Shown in pieces: positions 25,961-34,870 of a stretch of 64,000 nucleotides of DNA. Made by a program: the position numbers and the translations under genes. The notes beneath the pieces are model-generated. The model saw only the letters and a list, made by a program, of their open reading frames with translations. It had not been told where the DNA came from and made no database searches. The stretch is from Hirschia sp964342355 (GTDB lineage Bacteria > Pseudomonadota > Alphaproteobacteria > Caulobacterales > Hyphomonadaceae). Every line of letters starts with the position of its first letter. The first letter of the stretch is position 1. The stretch lies in assembly GCA_964342355.1 (NCBI GenBank), contig CAYFFG010000001.1, forward strand, positions 186,001 through 250,000, written 5' to 3'.

Positions 25961-26383
25961 ATGGCTGTGCAACGCACTTTCTCCATCATCAAACCCGATG
26001 CAACCAACCGTAACATCACCGGCAAGATCAACGCCGTATTCGAAGACGCTGGTCTGCGCATCGTGGCTCAAAAACGCGTTCGCATGACTAAAGCGCAAGC
26101 TGAAGGTTTTTACGCAGAGCACAAAGAGCGTCCGTTCTTTGGCGAGCTCGTTGACTTCATGACGTCCGCACCAGTCGTTCTCCAGGTTCTGGAAGGCGAA
26201 GGCGCTGTTTTGAAGCACCGTGAAGTCATGGGCGCGACAAATCCAGCAGAAGCAGCTGACGGCACTGTCCGCAAAATGTTTGCTCAGTCTATCGGCGAAA
26301 ACTCAGTACACGGTTCTGACTCAGATGAATCAGCCGAGCGTGAGATTGCTTACTTCTTCCGTCCGGAAGAAATCGTCGGCTAA
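25961..26383 (+). CDS. ndk: Nucleoside diphosphate kinase
   Basis: 140 residues, the standard length. It transfers phosphate from ATP to other nucleoside diphosphates through a phosphohistidine. N-terminal RTFSIIKPDATNRNITGKI, then REVMGATNPAEAADGTVRKMF, and the active-site SVHGSDSDESAEREIAYFF with the catalytic histidine. It lies 93 bases after holC and ends in a strong terminator. Confidence 0.98.
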   Translation: MAVQRTFSIIKPDATNRNITGKINAVFEDAGLRIVAQKRVRMTKAQAEGFYAEHKERPFFGELVDFMTSAPVVLQVLEGEGAVLKHREVMGATNPAEAADGTVRKMFAQSIGENSVHGSDSDESAEREIAYFFRPEEIVG

Positions 26384-26404
26384 GCTGGACAATACTGTAT
26401 ATTG

Positions 26405-26446
26405 CAAAAAAGCCGTCCTCACTTCCTGTGATGGGCGGCTTTTTTG
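26405..26446 (+). terminator. Rho-independent terminator after ndk
   Basis: Arms AAAAAAGCCGTCC and GGGCGGCTTTTTT around a loop of about 15 bases, ending in a T run, 22 bases beyond the ndk stop. Confidence 0.88.
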
Positions 26447-26571
26447 TTTGTCGATATGATTTTGCCACCTGCTGGGACGATTTTTAGCAAGTTCGCGCTG
26501 AACCCATTGCATAGGTGATGAATTGGCGTCTAGAACAAACCAAATATTCTAAAAATCCTTGGGAGGAAAAT

Positions 26572-27147
26572 ATGAGACTACGCGCGCCGCGGATAACGCC
26601 GCTGTCGGATAATGATATGTCAGATGAACAAAAGGAAGTTCTGGCTCATCATTACAAAAGAGGACGCGTACTCAACATTTTCCGCACACTGGTGCGTTCT
26701 CCGAAAGGGTATAAACGCTTCAGTCTTTGGGGCGGCTATATTCTGGGGCCAAATAGCGATCTTGATCCGCGTGAGCGTGAAATTCTGATTCTACGCGCCG
26801 GATTTAACTGTAAGTCAGGTTATGAATGGGCCCAGCACAAAGCGATCGGTCTGGATTCAGGGCTGACGGAAGTTGAGATTGAAGCCATCAAAGTGGGTGC
26901 TGAAGATCCGTCCTGGAAAAAGAGCGATGCGCTTCTGATAACGGCAGCGGATGAGCTGACAGAAGACAAATTCATTTCCAACGACACCTGGGCGGCATTG
27001 CAGGAATTCTTCACTCAGAAACAGATGATGGATGCTGTCATGACCGTCGGTCAGTACACTCAGGTGTCCATGATGCTCAATTCCTTTGGCATTCAGCTGG
27101 AAGAAGGTCAGGAACTGGATGAGGATCTGGTAAAATGGGCGCAGTAG
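26572..27147 (+). CDS. Carboxymuconolactone decarboxylase (CMD/AhpD-like) family protein
   Basis: 191 residues from the ATG at 26572, which has a GGGAGGAA ribosome site; an upstream ATG at 26515 has none. The CMD core is visible: LDPREREILILRAGFNCKSGYEWAQHKAIGLDSGLTEVEIEAI and a C-terminal helix region QMMDAVMTVGQYTQVSMMLNSFGI. The AhpD Cys-x-x-Cys is absent, so it is not a peroxidase of that type. It overlaps the next SDR gene by 13 bases, so the two should act in one pathway, perhaps catabolism of an aromatic or cyclic compound (inference). Substrate unknown. Confidence 0.85.
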   Translation: MRLRAPRITPLSDNDMSDEQKEVLAHHYKRGRVLNIFRTLVRSPKGYKRFSLWGGYILGPNSDLDPREREILILRAGFNCKSGYEWAQHKAIGLDSGLTEVEIEAIKVGAEDPSWKKSDALLITAADELTEDKFISNDTWAALQEFFTQKQMMDAVMTVGQYTQVSMMLNSFGIQLEEGQELDEDLVKWAQ

Positions 27148-27944
27148 GCGGACGCTTGGCGGGCAAATTCGCCGTTGTTGTCGGTGCGGGACAGACCCCA
27201 GGCGAGACCGTTGGAAATGGTAAAGCCATTTCACTGCTCTTTGCCCGTGAAGGCGCACAAGTCATGTGTGTGGACCGCGACTTGGAGCGTGCGCAGGCCA
27301 CCGTGGATGAAATCACCAAGACAGGCGGAGACGCTTTTGCATTTCAAGCAGACATCACCAAGGTAGAGGCGTGTGATGCAATAGCATCTTCAGCAAAAGA
27401 AAAGTTCGGCCGCATAGACATTCTGGTCAATAATGTCGGCACCGGCGGTGGCGGGGATGCGCCTGCGCATAAGCTCACCGATGACGCTTTTAGTCGGATC
27501 ATGAAGGTCAACCTTCAGGGTATGTGGCAAACGTGTCGATCTGTGCTGCCCATCATGCGTGAGCAGGAGGCGGGCGCCATAGTCAACATATCCTCGCTGG
27601 CTTCGGTCGCAGGGGGATTTCAAGTTGCTTATGAAATGTCAAAAGCGGCTGTGAACCGGATGACCACAAGTATTGCGCAGTCCAATGCGTCCAAGGGTGT
27701 GCGCTGTAATGTCATCACGCCGGGGTTGATGGATACGCCGATGGCGATGGAAGGCATCGCTGCGCGTCGTGGCATTACGGTGGCTGAACTGCGCGAAGAG
27801 CGCAACAAGCGCGTGCCGATGGGAAAAATGGGCACAGGTTGGGATACAGCTTATGCTGCTCTTTTCCTTGCATCTGACGAAGCGAATTTCATTACCGGTG
27901 TTGTGTTGCCGGTCGATGGCGGCGCGAGCGTAGCGATCGGATAA
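27135..27944 (+). CDS. SDR family NAD(P)-dependent oxidoreductase
   Basis: 269 residues, classical short-chain dehydrogenase. It has a slightly unusual nucleotide loop (VVVGAGQTPGETVGNGKA instead of TGxxxGIG), NNVGTGGGG, the catalytic serine in NISSLASVAGG, the YEMSK Tyr-Lys pair, and a C-terminal FITGVVLPVDGGASV. The insertion in the cofactor loop is shared by some catabolic SDRs. It overlaps the preceding CMD gene, and the pair faces a PAS-LuxR regulator on the opposite strand. Confidence 0.9.
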   Translation: MGAVGGRLAGKFAVVVGAGQTPGETVGNGKAISLLFAREGAQVMCVDRDLERAQATVDEITKTGGDAFAFQADITKVEACDAIASSAKEKFGRIDILVNNVGTGGGGDAPAHKLTDDAFSRIMKVNLQGMWQTCRSVLPIMREQEAGAIVNISSLASVAGGFQVAYEMSKAAVNRMTTSIAQSNASKGVRCNVITPGLMDTPMAMEGIAARRGITVAELREERNKRVPMGKMGTGWDTAYAALFLASDEANFITGVVLPVDGGASVAIG

Positions 27945-27989
27945 GACCCAGCATGGTGCTCAAAATGGTCAAATGGGCCGGACTTAGGT

Positions 27990-29078
27990 TTATTTGACTA
28001 GGCTGATGCAACGTGACACCAGATCAGCCAGCTTTGACTGGCTGTTCGCATGTGTCTTTTGATAAATTTGGCGCAAATGCCAGCGTACGGTTTCTGTGCT
28101 CATCTCGTGTTTTTGTCCGACTTCGTCTGGGGACAAGCCACGTGATATGCTGATGGACACCTGAGCTTCCTTCTTGGTCAGACCAAGTGACGACATGATG
28201 GCCTCGACCATGGATTTGGTGACTTCCATATTCGGACGCGCCTGAACCAGACAGATACATGTGGGGCCGTCAATATCCGGCGAACCGTAAACCAGTGTGT
28301 CGTCCAGAGGCGAAATTTGGATAGGGCATTTCATTCCGCTCCGCAGCATCAGTATGAGTGAGACTTCGGAGTTAGTGCGAATGCAATGGCGCACGCCGGC
28401 TGTTATGCCGGAGAGCGACGCCTTGCCATCGACATAAGTTTCGATGACTTCCTTAGTCTTTTCAGGACCGTCGAAAATGGCGGCGGCAGTTTTATTTCGC
28501 CAAATAATCCTAAGAGAATCGTCGACCACCCACATGGCCTGTGGCAGGCGGCCGAGAATGGAGTCCAACGTTGACAGGTTGCGCTTGATTCTTTGATCTC
28601 GGCCGTACCGATTTGCTGCATCTACCAGCGCATCGCGAACTTTGAGAAGGTTTTGTGTGTGTTGAGGAAGAAACCCGCCGCTTTGGGTATTGCGGTAAAA
28701 TGCAATCGCATATTCCCATCCATCACGCTCATAAAGCTTCATGACGAGGGCGTCTGTCAGTCCCAGGCTGTGAAGGACGCTTTCCTGAAAGGACTTGACG
28801 TGTTTGTCGTCGAGGCGACTTTTTAAGTGCACACAAGTTGCAACGTCCTGTGACATAGCTTGTTCAAATATAGGATCAGGTATTGTCTTGTTGTTGTAAG
28901 TGGAAATCTTGTCAGTTGGCAGGCTAGCGTCAAGCATGGCGTGCACACTGTTAAAACGACCAATGATCGCACACGCGTCTGCATCAACAAGTGCGATGAG
29001 TTTTTCCAGCGCAACAATGTTTTTACGGAAATCAAAGCTGAATTCCGGAGTGGAGAGTTTGTCGATGCTGTCCGGCAT
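27990..29078 (-). CDS. PAS-like domain and LuxR-type helix-turn-helix regulator
   Basis: About 362 residues from the ATG at 29078; a GTG at 29090 with GAGGGG directly before it is an alternative. The N-terminal 190 residues are not recognised. A PAS-like segment follows (LGRLPQAMWVVDDSLRIIWRNKTAAAIF). The C-terminal LuxR HTH runs LGLTKKEAQVSISISRGLSPDEVGQKHEMSTETVRWHLRQIYQKTHANSQ. No receiver domain is present, so it is probably a one-component sensor. It is convergent with the CMD/SDR pair and may regulate it or the divergent recQ side; neither is shown. Confidence 0.82.
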   Translation of the reverse strand: MPDSIDKLSTPEFSFDFRKNIVALEKLIALVDADACAIIGRFNSVHAMLDASLPTDKISTYNNKTIPDPIFEQAMSQDVATCVHLKSRLDDKHVKSFQESVLHSLGLTDALVMKLYERDGWEYAIAFYRNTQSGGFLPQHTQNLLKVRDALVDAANRYGRDQRIKRNLSTLDSILGRLPQAMWVVDDSLRIIWRNKTAAAIFDGPEKTKEVIETYVDGKASLSGITAGVRHCIRTNSEVSLILMLRSGMKCPIQISPLDDTLVYGSPDIDGPTCICLVQARPNMEVTKSMVEAIMSSLGLTKKEAQVSISISRGLSPDEVGQKHEMSTETVRWHLRQIYQKTHANSQSKLADLVSRCISLVK

Positions 29079-29309
29079 GTGTTTAAGCACCCCTCATGCG
29101 CTCAACACAAATAGCTTCGCTGAGTTTGACTATCTGTATTTCCAATCAACAGTTATAGGGCATTTTAGATGCACTTTAGGGGTAGAAAAGTCAAATAAAA
29201 CCCGTGTTTTGCTTTCCTATTGCTAAGTTTTCCCGTCATTGCGAATTTTTTCATCATCGATTTGCATCTTTGGGTCGAATGGCTGTGCGTATCGTTTTAA
29301 GCTGCAGAT

Positions 29310-31178
29310 ATGATTCCCAATTCTTCCGTTTCCCCTACGCACGAGATTGAAGACCGGCGCGTGCTGGACGATGCGCTGCGCGTATTACGCGACGTGTTCG
29401 GCTATGATGCGTTTCGCGGATTACAGGAAGATGTGGTCACCCGTGCGCTTAATGGCGAGGACGTGCTAGCGATTCTGCCAACTGGCGGGGGCAAGTCGAT
29501 CTGTTATCAGACGCCGGCGCTGGTGCGCGATGGCGTTGGACTGGTGGTCTCGCCTTTGATCGCGCTCATGGCGGACCAGGTGGATGCCTTAAGCGAAGCT
29601 GGCGTGCGTGCTGCTCGCCTTGATTCCTCCTTGCCTTATGAAGACCGCCTTTCCGCGCTTGACCGGGCTGCAAATGGTCAGATGGATCTTTTGTATGTGT
29701 CTCCCGAAGGTTTGATGAATGGTGGTTTGAGAGCGCGCCTCCAGACGTTTAAAATTGCGCTCATCGCCATAGATGAGGCGCACTGTGTCAGCCAGTGGGG
29801 CCACGACTTCCGTCCGGATTACCGTGGGCTCGGCGAGCTGAAGGATTTGTTTCCTGGTGTGCCGCGCATGGCGGTGACGGCGACAGCTGACCCGCGCACG
29901 CGTGAAGATATTCGCAAGCAGTTGCGGCTAGAAAACGCCAGTGAACTGGTGGCGTCTTTTGACAGGCCTAATCTGGTGCTCAACGCAGAGCGCAAAGTTG
30001 GGCGCACGTCCGATCGTGTCATTCAACTGGTAAAATCACAGGGCGGAAAATCCGGGATTGTGTATGCTGGATCCCGTGACGGCACCGAGAAACTGGCCGA
30101 AGCTCTGAACAAGGCTGGCATTCCGGCGCTGGCCTATCACGCCGGCCTTGATGCGGGTGTGCGCGAAGAGCGGCAGCGTCAATTCCTCTTGGATGATAAC
30201 CTCGTCATGTGCGCCACTGTGGCCTTTGGTATGGGAGTGGACAAACCAGATGTGCGCTTTGTCATCCATGCTGACCCGCCAAAATCCATTGAGGCTTACT
30301 GGCAGGAAGTCGGAAGGGGCGGACGAGACGGCGAAACCGCGGAAGGGTGGTGCCTTTATTCGCCTGGCGACATGCGCAAACTAGTCCGATGGGCCGAGCA
30401 ATCTGATGCGGTTGAAGAGGTGCGCCAGACCCAGATCCGCAAGACACGCCAGCTGTTCGCCTTTCTTGATGGTATGGCGTGTCGCCGCGCTGCTGTGCGC
30501 CGTTATTTTGGCGAGGCGGACGTTCAAGAATGTGGTGTTTGTGACAATTGCCTGCGGGAAAAGTCTGAAGGCTATGATGCAACCCGATTTGCACAAATGG
30601 CGGTGTCAGCTGTGTTGCGTACTGGGCAACGCTATGGGCGCGGACGCATTATCACGCACTTGCGCGGCGAAACAAAAGACAAAGTTGATGAAGACTTGTC
30701 CCACCTATCTACTTTTGGCGTGGGCAATATGCTTGGACCAACAGGTTGGCGGTTTGTGATCGACCAATTGTTATTTGATGGCGTGTTAGGCGAAGACGAT
30801 CACGACAATCGCCCCACGCTTTACGCCGCTGACAAGGATATGACGAAAACACTGTTTGCTGGCGATATGACCATAAGCCTGCGCGATGATCCGACAAAAG
30901 CGCGCAAATCCGGCAAGCGACAATCAGCAGCAGCAGATATTGCAGCTGATCTTTCTGTGCGCGACAGAGAATTGTTTGAAGCATTAAGGGCATGGCGACG
31001 CGAAACAGCCTCAGACCATGGCGTGCCACCATATGTGATATTCTCTGATAGAAGCTTGATTGCGATCGCGCGTGCGCGACCAGCAAATCGTCAGGAATTA
31101 CTCGGGATTCCTGGTGTGGGCGCAAAGAAGGCTGACCGCTATCTGGAAAGCGTCGTCAGCATCGTTTCATCTGCATGA
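29310..31178 (+). CDS. recQ: ATP-dependent DNA helicase RecQ
   Basis: 622 residues. A 3'-5' helicase for recombination repair. Motif I ILPTGGGKSICYQTPAL, motif II IDEAHCVSQWGHDFRPDY, motif V-VI region TVAFGMGVDKPDVRFVIHADPPKSIEAYWQEVGRGGRDG. The RQC zinc site (MACRRAAVRRYFGE followed by CGVCDNC) and a winged helix follow, and an HRDC domain ends the protein (LFEALRAWRRETASDHGVPPYVIFSDRSLIAIA). It is well sized for the family. Confidence 0.97.
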   Translation: MIPNSSVSPTHEIEDRRVLDDALRVLRDVFGYDAFRGLQEDVVTRALNGEDVLAILPTGGGKSICYQTPALVRDGVGLVVSPLIALMADQVDALSEAGVRAARLDSSLPYEDRLSALDRAANGQMDLLYVSPEGLMNGGLRARLQTFKIALIAIDEAHCVSQWGHDFRPDYRGLGELKDLFPGVPRMAVTATADPRTREDIRKQLRLENASELVASFDRPNLVLNAERKVGRTSDRVIQLVKSQGGKSGIVYAGSRDGTEKLAEALNKAGIPALAYHAGLDAGVREERQRQFLLDDNLVMCATVAFGMGVDKPDVRFVIHADPPKSIEAYWQEVGRGGRDGETAEGWCLYSPGDMRKLVRWAEQSDAVEEVRQTQIRKTRQLFAFLDGMACRRAAVRRYFGEADVQECGVCDNCLREKSEGYDATRFAQMAVSAVLRTGQRYGRGRIITHLRGETKDKVDEDLSHLSTFGVGNMLGPTGWRFVIDQLLFDGVLGEDDHDNRPTLYAADKDMTKTLFAGDMTISLRDDPTKARKSGKRQSAAADIAADLSVRDRELFEALRAWRRETASDHGVPPYVIFSDRSLIAIARARPANRQELLGIPGVGAKKADRYLESVVSIVSSA

Positions 31179-31241
31179 TTTGTGGAACTTCCTAAAGGGG
31201 CGCATCATTATCTCTTCTCAAGACAGAAGAGGAGACCCCAA

Positions 31242-31454
31242 ATGTCTGAGCACACCTATGCAATTTCAAAAATCGTTGGCACCTCAGGAACCTCCATTGA
31301 GGACGCAATACAGAATGCGCTGGATACGGCAAGCAAATCCCTGCGCAATCTGGATTGGTTTGAAGTCAGCTCAACACGCGGCCACATTGTCGACGGCAAA
31401 GTCGCCCATTATCAGGTGACGATCGAGCTCGGCTTCCGGTACGATCAGTCCTGA
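31242..31454 (+). CDS. Dodecin-type flavin-binding protein
   Basis: 70 residues from the ATG at 31242 with an AGAGGAG ribosome site. The dodecin pattern is complete: YAISKIVGTSGTSIEDAIQNALDTASKSLRNLDWFEVSSTRGHIVDGKVAHYQVTIELGF in separate blocks, with the Trp in LDWFEV that stacks on flavin and the Gln in HYQV. Dodecins form dodecameric shells that store or quench riboflavin, FMN or CoA. It follows recQ by 63 bases. Confidence 0.92.
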   Translation: MSEHTYAISKIVGTSGTSIEDAIQNALDTASKSLRNLDWFEVSSTRGHIVDGKVAHYQVTIELGFRYDQS

Positions 31455-31588
31455 ACGAGATTTGAAATCAACTAGACTTTGTACGGACTTAAACTTCTTG
31501 TCCGACCGGTGCTAACAAACCGTCGCAAACTGCGTATATGTTCCGCGTTAAAAGACACTTGGAAACAAATCGCAAAGACGGGGTGCGC

Positions 31589-33181
31589 ATGTTGAAGTCT
31601 AATCTGGTTCGCTCAATTCCATTGTTGGCCTCGGTGTATGGTCTGTCTGCGTGCGCTTACTTTGCGCCGGCCCACACGCAGGCTTCGGATGCAGTGGTTG
31701 TGGAAGCCTCAGCCCAGAAGTGGGAACGCGAAAGCGTAACGCCTGTTCAGGCTGAAGACAGCTATTACGTGAAAGCCAAAGCGGCGATCGACAAGAAAAT
31801 CGAAGCGCGTCAGTCTAAACAGGCTAAAAACGTGATCCTTTTCGTCGGCGATGGCATGGGTGTTTCCACCATCACAGCCGCGCGTATTTATGCGGGTCAG
31901 CAAAAAGGCGTGGACGGGGAGAGCTATCAGCTGGCTATGGACACATTGCCATGGTCAGCGCTTTCCAAGACGTATTCGCATGACTTCCAGATTGCTGATT
32001 CATCCGCTACAGCGACGGCAATGACTGCCGGCGTGAAAGTGCCTTCCGGTACGGTCGGCCTTCTTCAGGATGTGGCGCGTGGCAACTGCGCAACAGAAGA
32101 GGGCAATGAGACAGATTCATTGTTTGCTATCGCTGAAGAAGCTGGTCTGGCGACGGGTGTGATCTCTACGGCGCGTTTGACCCATGCCACACCGGCGTCA
32201 ACTTATGCTCAGTCTGCCGACCGTAACTGGGAAGACGACACTGAAGTTGGCGCTGACTGCCGCGATATTGCGCGTCAGTTCATTGAGTGGCCGCATGGCG
32301 ATGGATTTGAAGTCGCTCTTGGCGGCGGACGCCGTCACTTCATGCCTGCGACAATGGCCGACCCTGAGTATGAAGATAAAACAGGTCGCCGCGCCGATGG
32401 CCGTGATCTGACAAAGGAATGGGTTGCAAAGTCATACACACACGCATTCATCTATGACAAAGCAGGGTTTGAAGCGATTGACTTTAATTCAGATGCGCGC
32501 GTGCTCGGATTGTTTGAACCGTCCCACATGCAATATGCACTCGACAACGCAGAAGATGGCGCAGGTGAGCCAACGCTGGCTGATCTGACTGCAGCGGCGA
32601 TCACGCGTCTTTCTCGCGAAGAAAACGGCTACATCCTGATGGTGGAAGGCGGCCGTGTTGATCATGCGCACCACGCAGGTAACGCAGCGCGCGCATTGGG
32701 GGATGCCGTCGCGCTCGACGATGCTGTTGCAAAAGCGCTGGAAATGACCTCCGACAAAGAAACCCTTATTCTGGTGACAGCGGACCACTCGCACACATTG
32801 ACGATTGCAGGTTACGCCAAGCGCAATAACCCGATCCTGGGTTTGTCCGCATCAGACTTTGCTCTCATACCGGGGGCTGACGGCAAGCCTTACACGACAC
32901 TTGGTTATGCAAACGGTCCTGGGTCAGCGTGCGCGCCTCAGGAAACAGATGAGAACGGCGAAGTCACAGGCAGTGACTGTGAACGGTCAGACCTTTCAGA
33001 CGTCGACACGACGGAAAAAAACTTCCAGCAACAGTCTTTGGTGCCGCTGGGGTCTGAAACCCATGCCGGTGAAGATGTGGCGTTGCTGGCCAGCGGGCCG
33101 GGCGCCAACCTGGTGTCAGGCGTCATGGAGCAAAACGAAATCTTCCACGTCATGGCGCGTAGCCTCGGTCTCGTTGAATAA
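31589..33181 (+). CDS. Alkaline phosphatase, predicted lipoprotein
   Basis: About 530 residues from the ATG at 31589; the frame is open back to 31538. The signal sequence ends in LSAC, a lipobox, so the protein is probably a lipid-anchored envelope enzyme. Alkaline phosphatase motifs: NVILFVGDGMGVSTITAAR with metal-binding Asp, the nucleophile serine in DSSATATAMTAGVK, EGGRVDHAHHAGNAAR, VTADHSHTL and ETHAGEDVALLASGPGA with zinc ligands. It releases phosphate from organic esters. I see no clear Pho box within the 134 bases upstream. Confidence 0.93.
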   Translation: MLKSNLVRSIPLLASVYGLSACAYFAPAHTQASDAVVVEASAQKWERESVTPVQAEDSYYVKAKAAIDKKIEARQSKQAKNVILFVGDGMGVSTITAARIYAGQQKGVDGESYQLAMDTLPWSALSKTYSHDFQIADSSATATAMTAGVKVPSGTVGLLQDVARGNCATEEGNETDSLFAIAEEAGLATGVISTARLTHATPASTYAQSADRNWEDDTEVGADCRDIARQFIEWPHGDGFEVALGGGRRHFMPATMADPEYEDKTGRRADGRDLTKEWVAKSYTHAFIYDKAGFEAIDFNSDARVLGLFEPSHMQYALDNAEDGAGEPTLADLTAAAITRLSREENGYILMVEGGRVDHAHHAGNAARALGDAVALDDAVAKALEMTSDKETLILVTADHSHTLTIAGYAKRNNPILGLSASDFALIPGADGKPYTTLGYANGPGSACAPQETDENGEVTGSDCERSDLSDVDTTEKNFQQQSLVPLGSETHAGEDVALLASGPGANLVSGVMEQNEIFHVMARSLGLVE

Positions 33182-33253
33182 GACCGGCAACTTGCCTCTT
33201 ATCATCGTCTCTGGTCATCTTCCTGTTATGGGGAATGTCCGGAGGCGGTTGAT

Positions 33254-33925
33254 TTGAAATATCTGTCACCTGATTACTGGATGCGCTTGTTGCGTGATCC
33301 TATTGTCGCGTCCGGACTGGCTGTGGACCTTGCGCCAGTGTTCATGGTGTTGGTCGCCGGGTGGGGCGCAGCTGAGCTGGTTTTGCTTTACTGGCTTGAA
33401 AACGTCATCATCGGCGTATTCGCTTTGGGCCGCATTTTGCTCTCAGGCTTTGGAACGGGGCGCTGAGTGGGGTTAGGTGTCGCTGGTTTTATGGGCGCAT
33501 TCTTCACCGTCCATTATGGTGGCTTTTGCGCCGGGCATGGGCTGTTTTTGCTTTTGTTGCTTGGGATGTCGTCAAACTCTGGAGCCGATATTTCACCAGA
33601 GATTGGTCCGGAGGTGGTATCGCAAACCATCACTTCGCATAGCCTGGCGCCTTTTATCGCACTCATCGTGTTATGGCAGCTAGCTGTATTCCTGTGGGAA
33701 TTCTGTTACCGCAAGGGATACGAAAAAACGACACCGGGCGAAGAGATGTTCGCTCCCTATGGTCGGATCATCGTCCTGCATGTTGGCATATTCGCTGGCG
33801 CATTTGCGCTCATTCAGTTTGGCGAGCCTATGATAGGCGTGCTGGCGCTAATCCTCTTGCGCTCAGCATTTGGGATTTTTGCCAACCTGCGCTCTAAACG
33901 TCGGAAGACTATGGAAGCGGGTTAG
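33254..33925 (+). pseudogene. DUF6498-like membrane protein interrupted by one in-frame TGA
   Basis: Two open stretches, 33254-33466 and 33467-33925, are in the same frame and are separated only by TGA at 33464-33466. The first part has LVLLYWLENVIIGVFALGRILLSGFG; the second continues with MGAFFTVHYGGFCAGHGLFLLLLLG. In DUF6498 proteins these belong to one polypeptide, a small integral membrane protein with about six membrane segments. GGAGG stands 8-9 bases before a TTG start. A GTG directly follows the TGA, so reinitiation is conceivable. It could be a nonsense mutation, a read-through or a sequencing error. Confidence 0.65.
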
Positions 33926-34869
33926 CTGCCGGTTTCCTTAGCTGGAGGCACGGGCTGGCGAATGTTCCTGTCCAGTGCGTGAATTTTCTTGGTCACTAAA
34001 CGGTTTAGGTCTTTGACAACTGTTTCACGATGCGGATCAGCGCTTGGCGGCATTTCCAGCATAACTGTGATGGCTTCAAAGTGACGCAAAATCACCTGCG
34101 CATCATAATTTGGCGACATACCGACGCCTTCAATGTAACGCAGAACAGATTTCCAGACCTGTGAGATGTATTCGTCGCCCATAGCGTCGATACCAGACTG
34201 GTAATTGCTCAAGAGTTTGAATAGACCGCGCGAGATACCCTGGAAGTCATCTGTGTCTCTGACTGCGTAACCGGACAGTTGGCTGACAATCGCGCGCAAT
34301 TTGTCAAAGCGCTTCGGGTCTTTCGTGTCATCCTCTTCCTGTGGCGGCTCATCCGTTAAGCGGCGGAATGGTCCGTTGTATTCAGCTACCTGCTTGCGAC
34401 GACGACATGGGCCGACATAGTTGCGGCTGTCGATGAATTTACGTGGACGCAGAATAATTTCTTCAATACGCGACTTCAGGGCGCGAACAGAGACTGGCTT
34501 GAGTAGTAATTCATTGATGCCAGCCTGGCGCGCGGCGACCAGCTGATCGCGCGCGACCGTGGAAGCCAAAAGGATGATCGGGGTTTCGCGCGGCATATTT
34601 TTTGTGCTTCGACGAATGGCGCGCGTGAATTCAAGGCCGGACATATTGCCAGCTTCCCAGTCGATGATCACCAGATTTGGGTGAAAGTGCATACATGCTT
34701 CATTTGCTTCATCCGCACTTGCGGCGGCAAACACGCCCCCCACACTGATCCGGCGCAAAGCGTCCGTCACAATGCCGCGCATGTAACCATTTGGATCAAC
34801 AACCATAACCTGCAATTTGTTGCAGTCAGCAATGGATAGCGATCGAGTCTGAGGCGTTTCGTTTGTCAT
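33922..34869 (-). CDS. Receiver-domain protein (second of a tandem pair)
   Basis: 315 residues. Receiver domain at about residues 18-140, with VMVVDPNGYMR, the phosphorylatable D70 in LVIIDWEAG, the switch Ser in LLAST and LLKPVS for the conserved Lys. A linker motif follows (DSRNYVGPCRRRK, then EYNGPFRR), and an all-helical C-terminal domain of unknown type (FDKLRAIVSQLSGY..., residues 188-300). No DNA-binding or enzyme domain is recognised. Its ATG is one base after the stop of a paralogue, so the two are co-expressed. It has a 4-base tail overlap with the DUF6498-like gene. Confidence 0.87.
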   Translation of the reverse strand: MTNETPQTRSLSIADCNKLQVMVVDPNGYMRGIVTDALRRISVGGVFAAASADEANEACMHFHPNLVIIDWEAGNMSGLEFTRAIRRSTKNMPRETPIILLASTVARDQLVAARQAGINELLLKPVSVRALKSRIEEIILRPRKFIDSRNYVGPCRRRKQVAEYNGPFRRLTDEPPQEEDDTKDPKRFDKLRAIVSQLSGYAVRDTDDFQGISRGLFKLLSNYQSGIDAMGDEYISQVWKSVLRYIEGVGMSPNYDAQVILRHFEAITVMLEMPPSADPHRETVVKDLNRLVTKKIHALDRNIRQPVPPAKETGS

Positions 34870-34870
34870 G

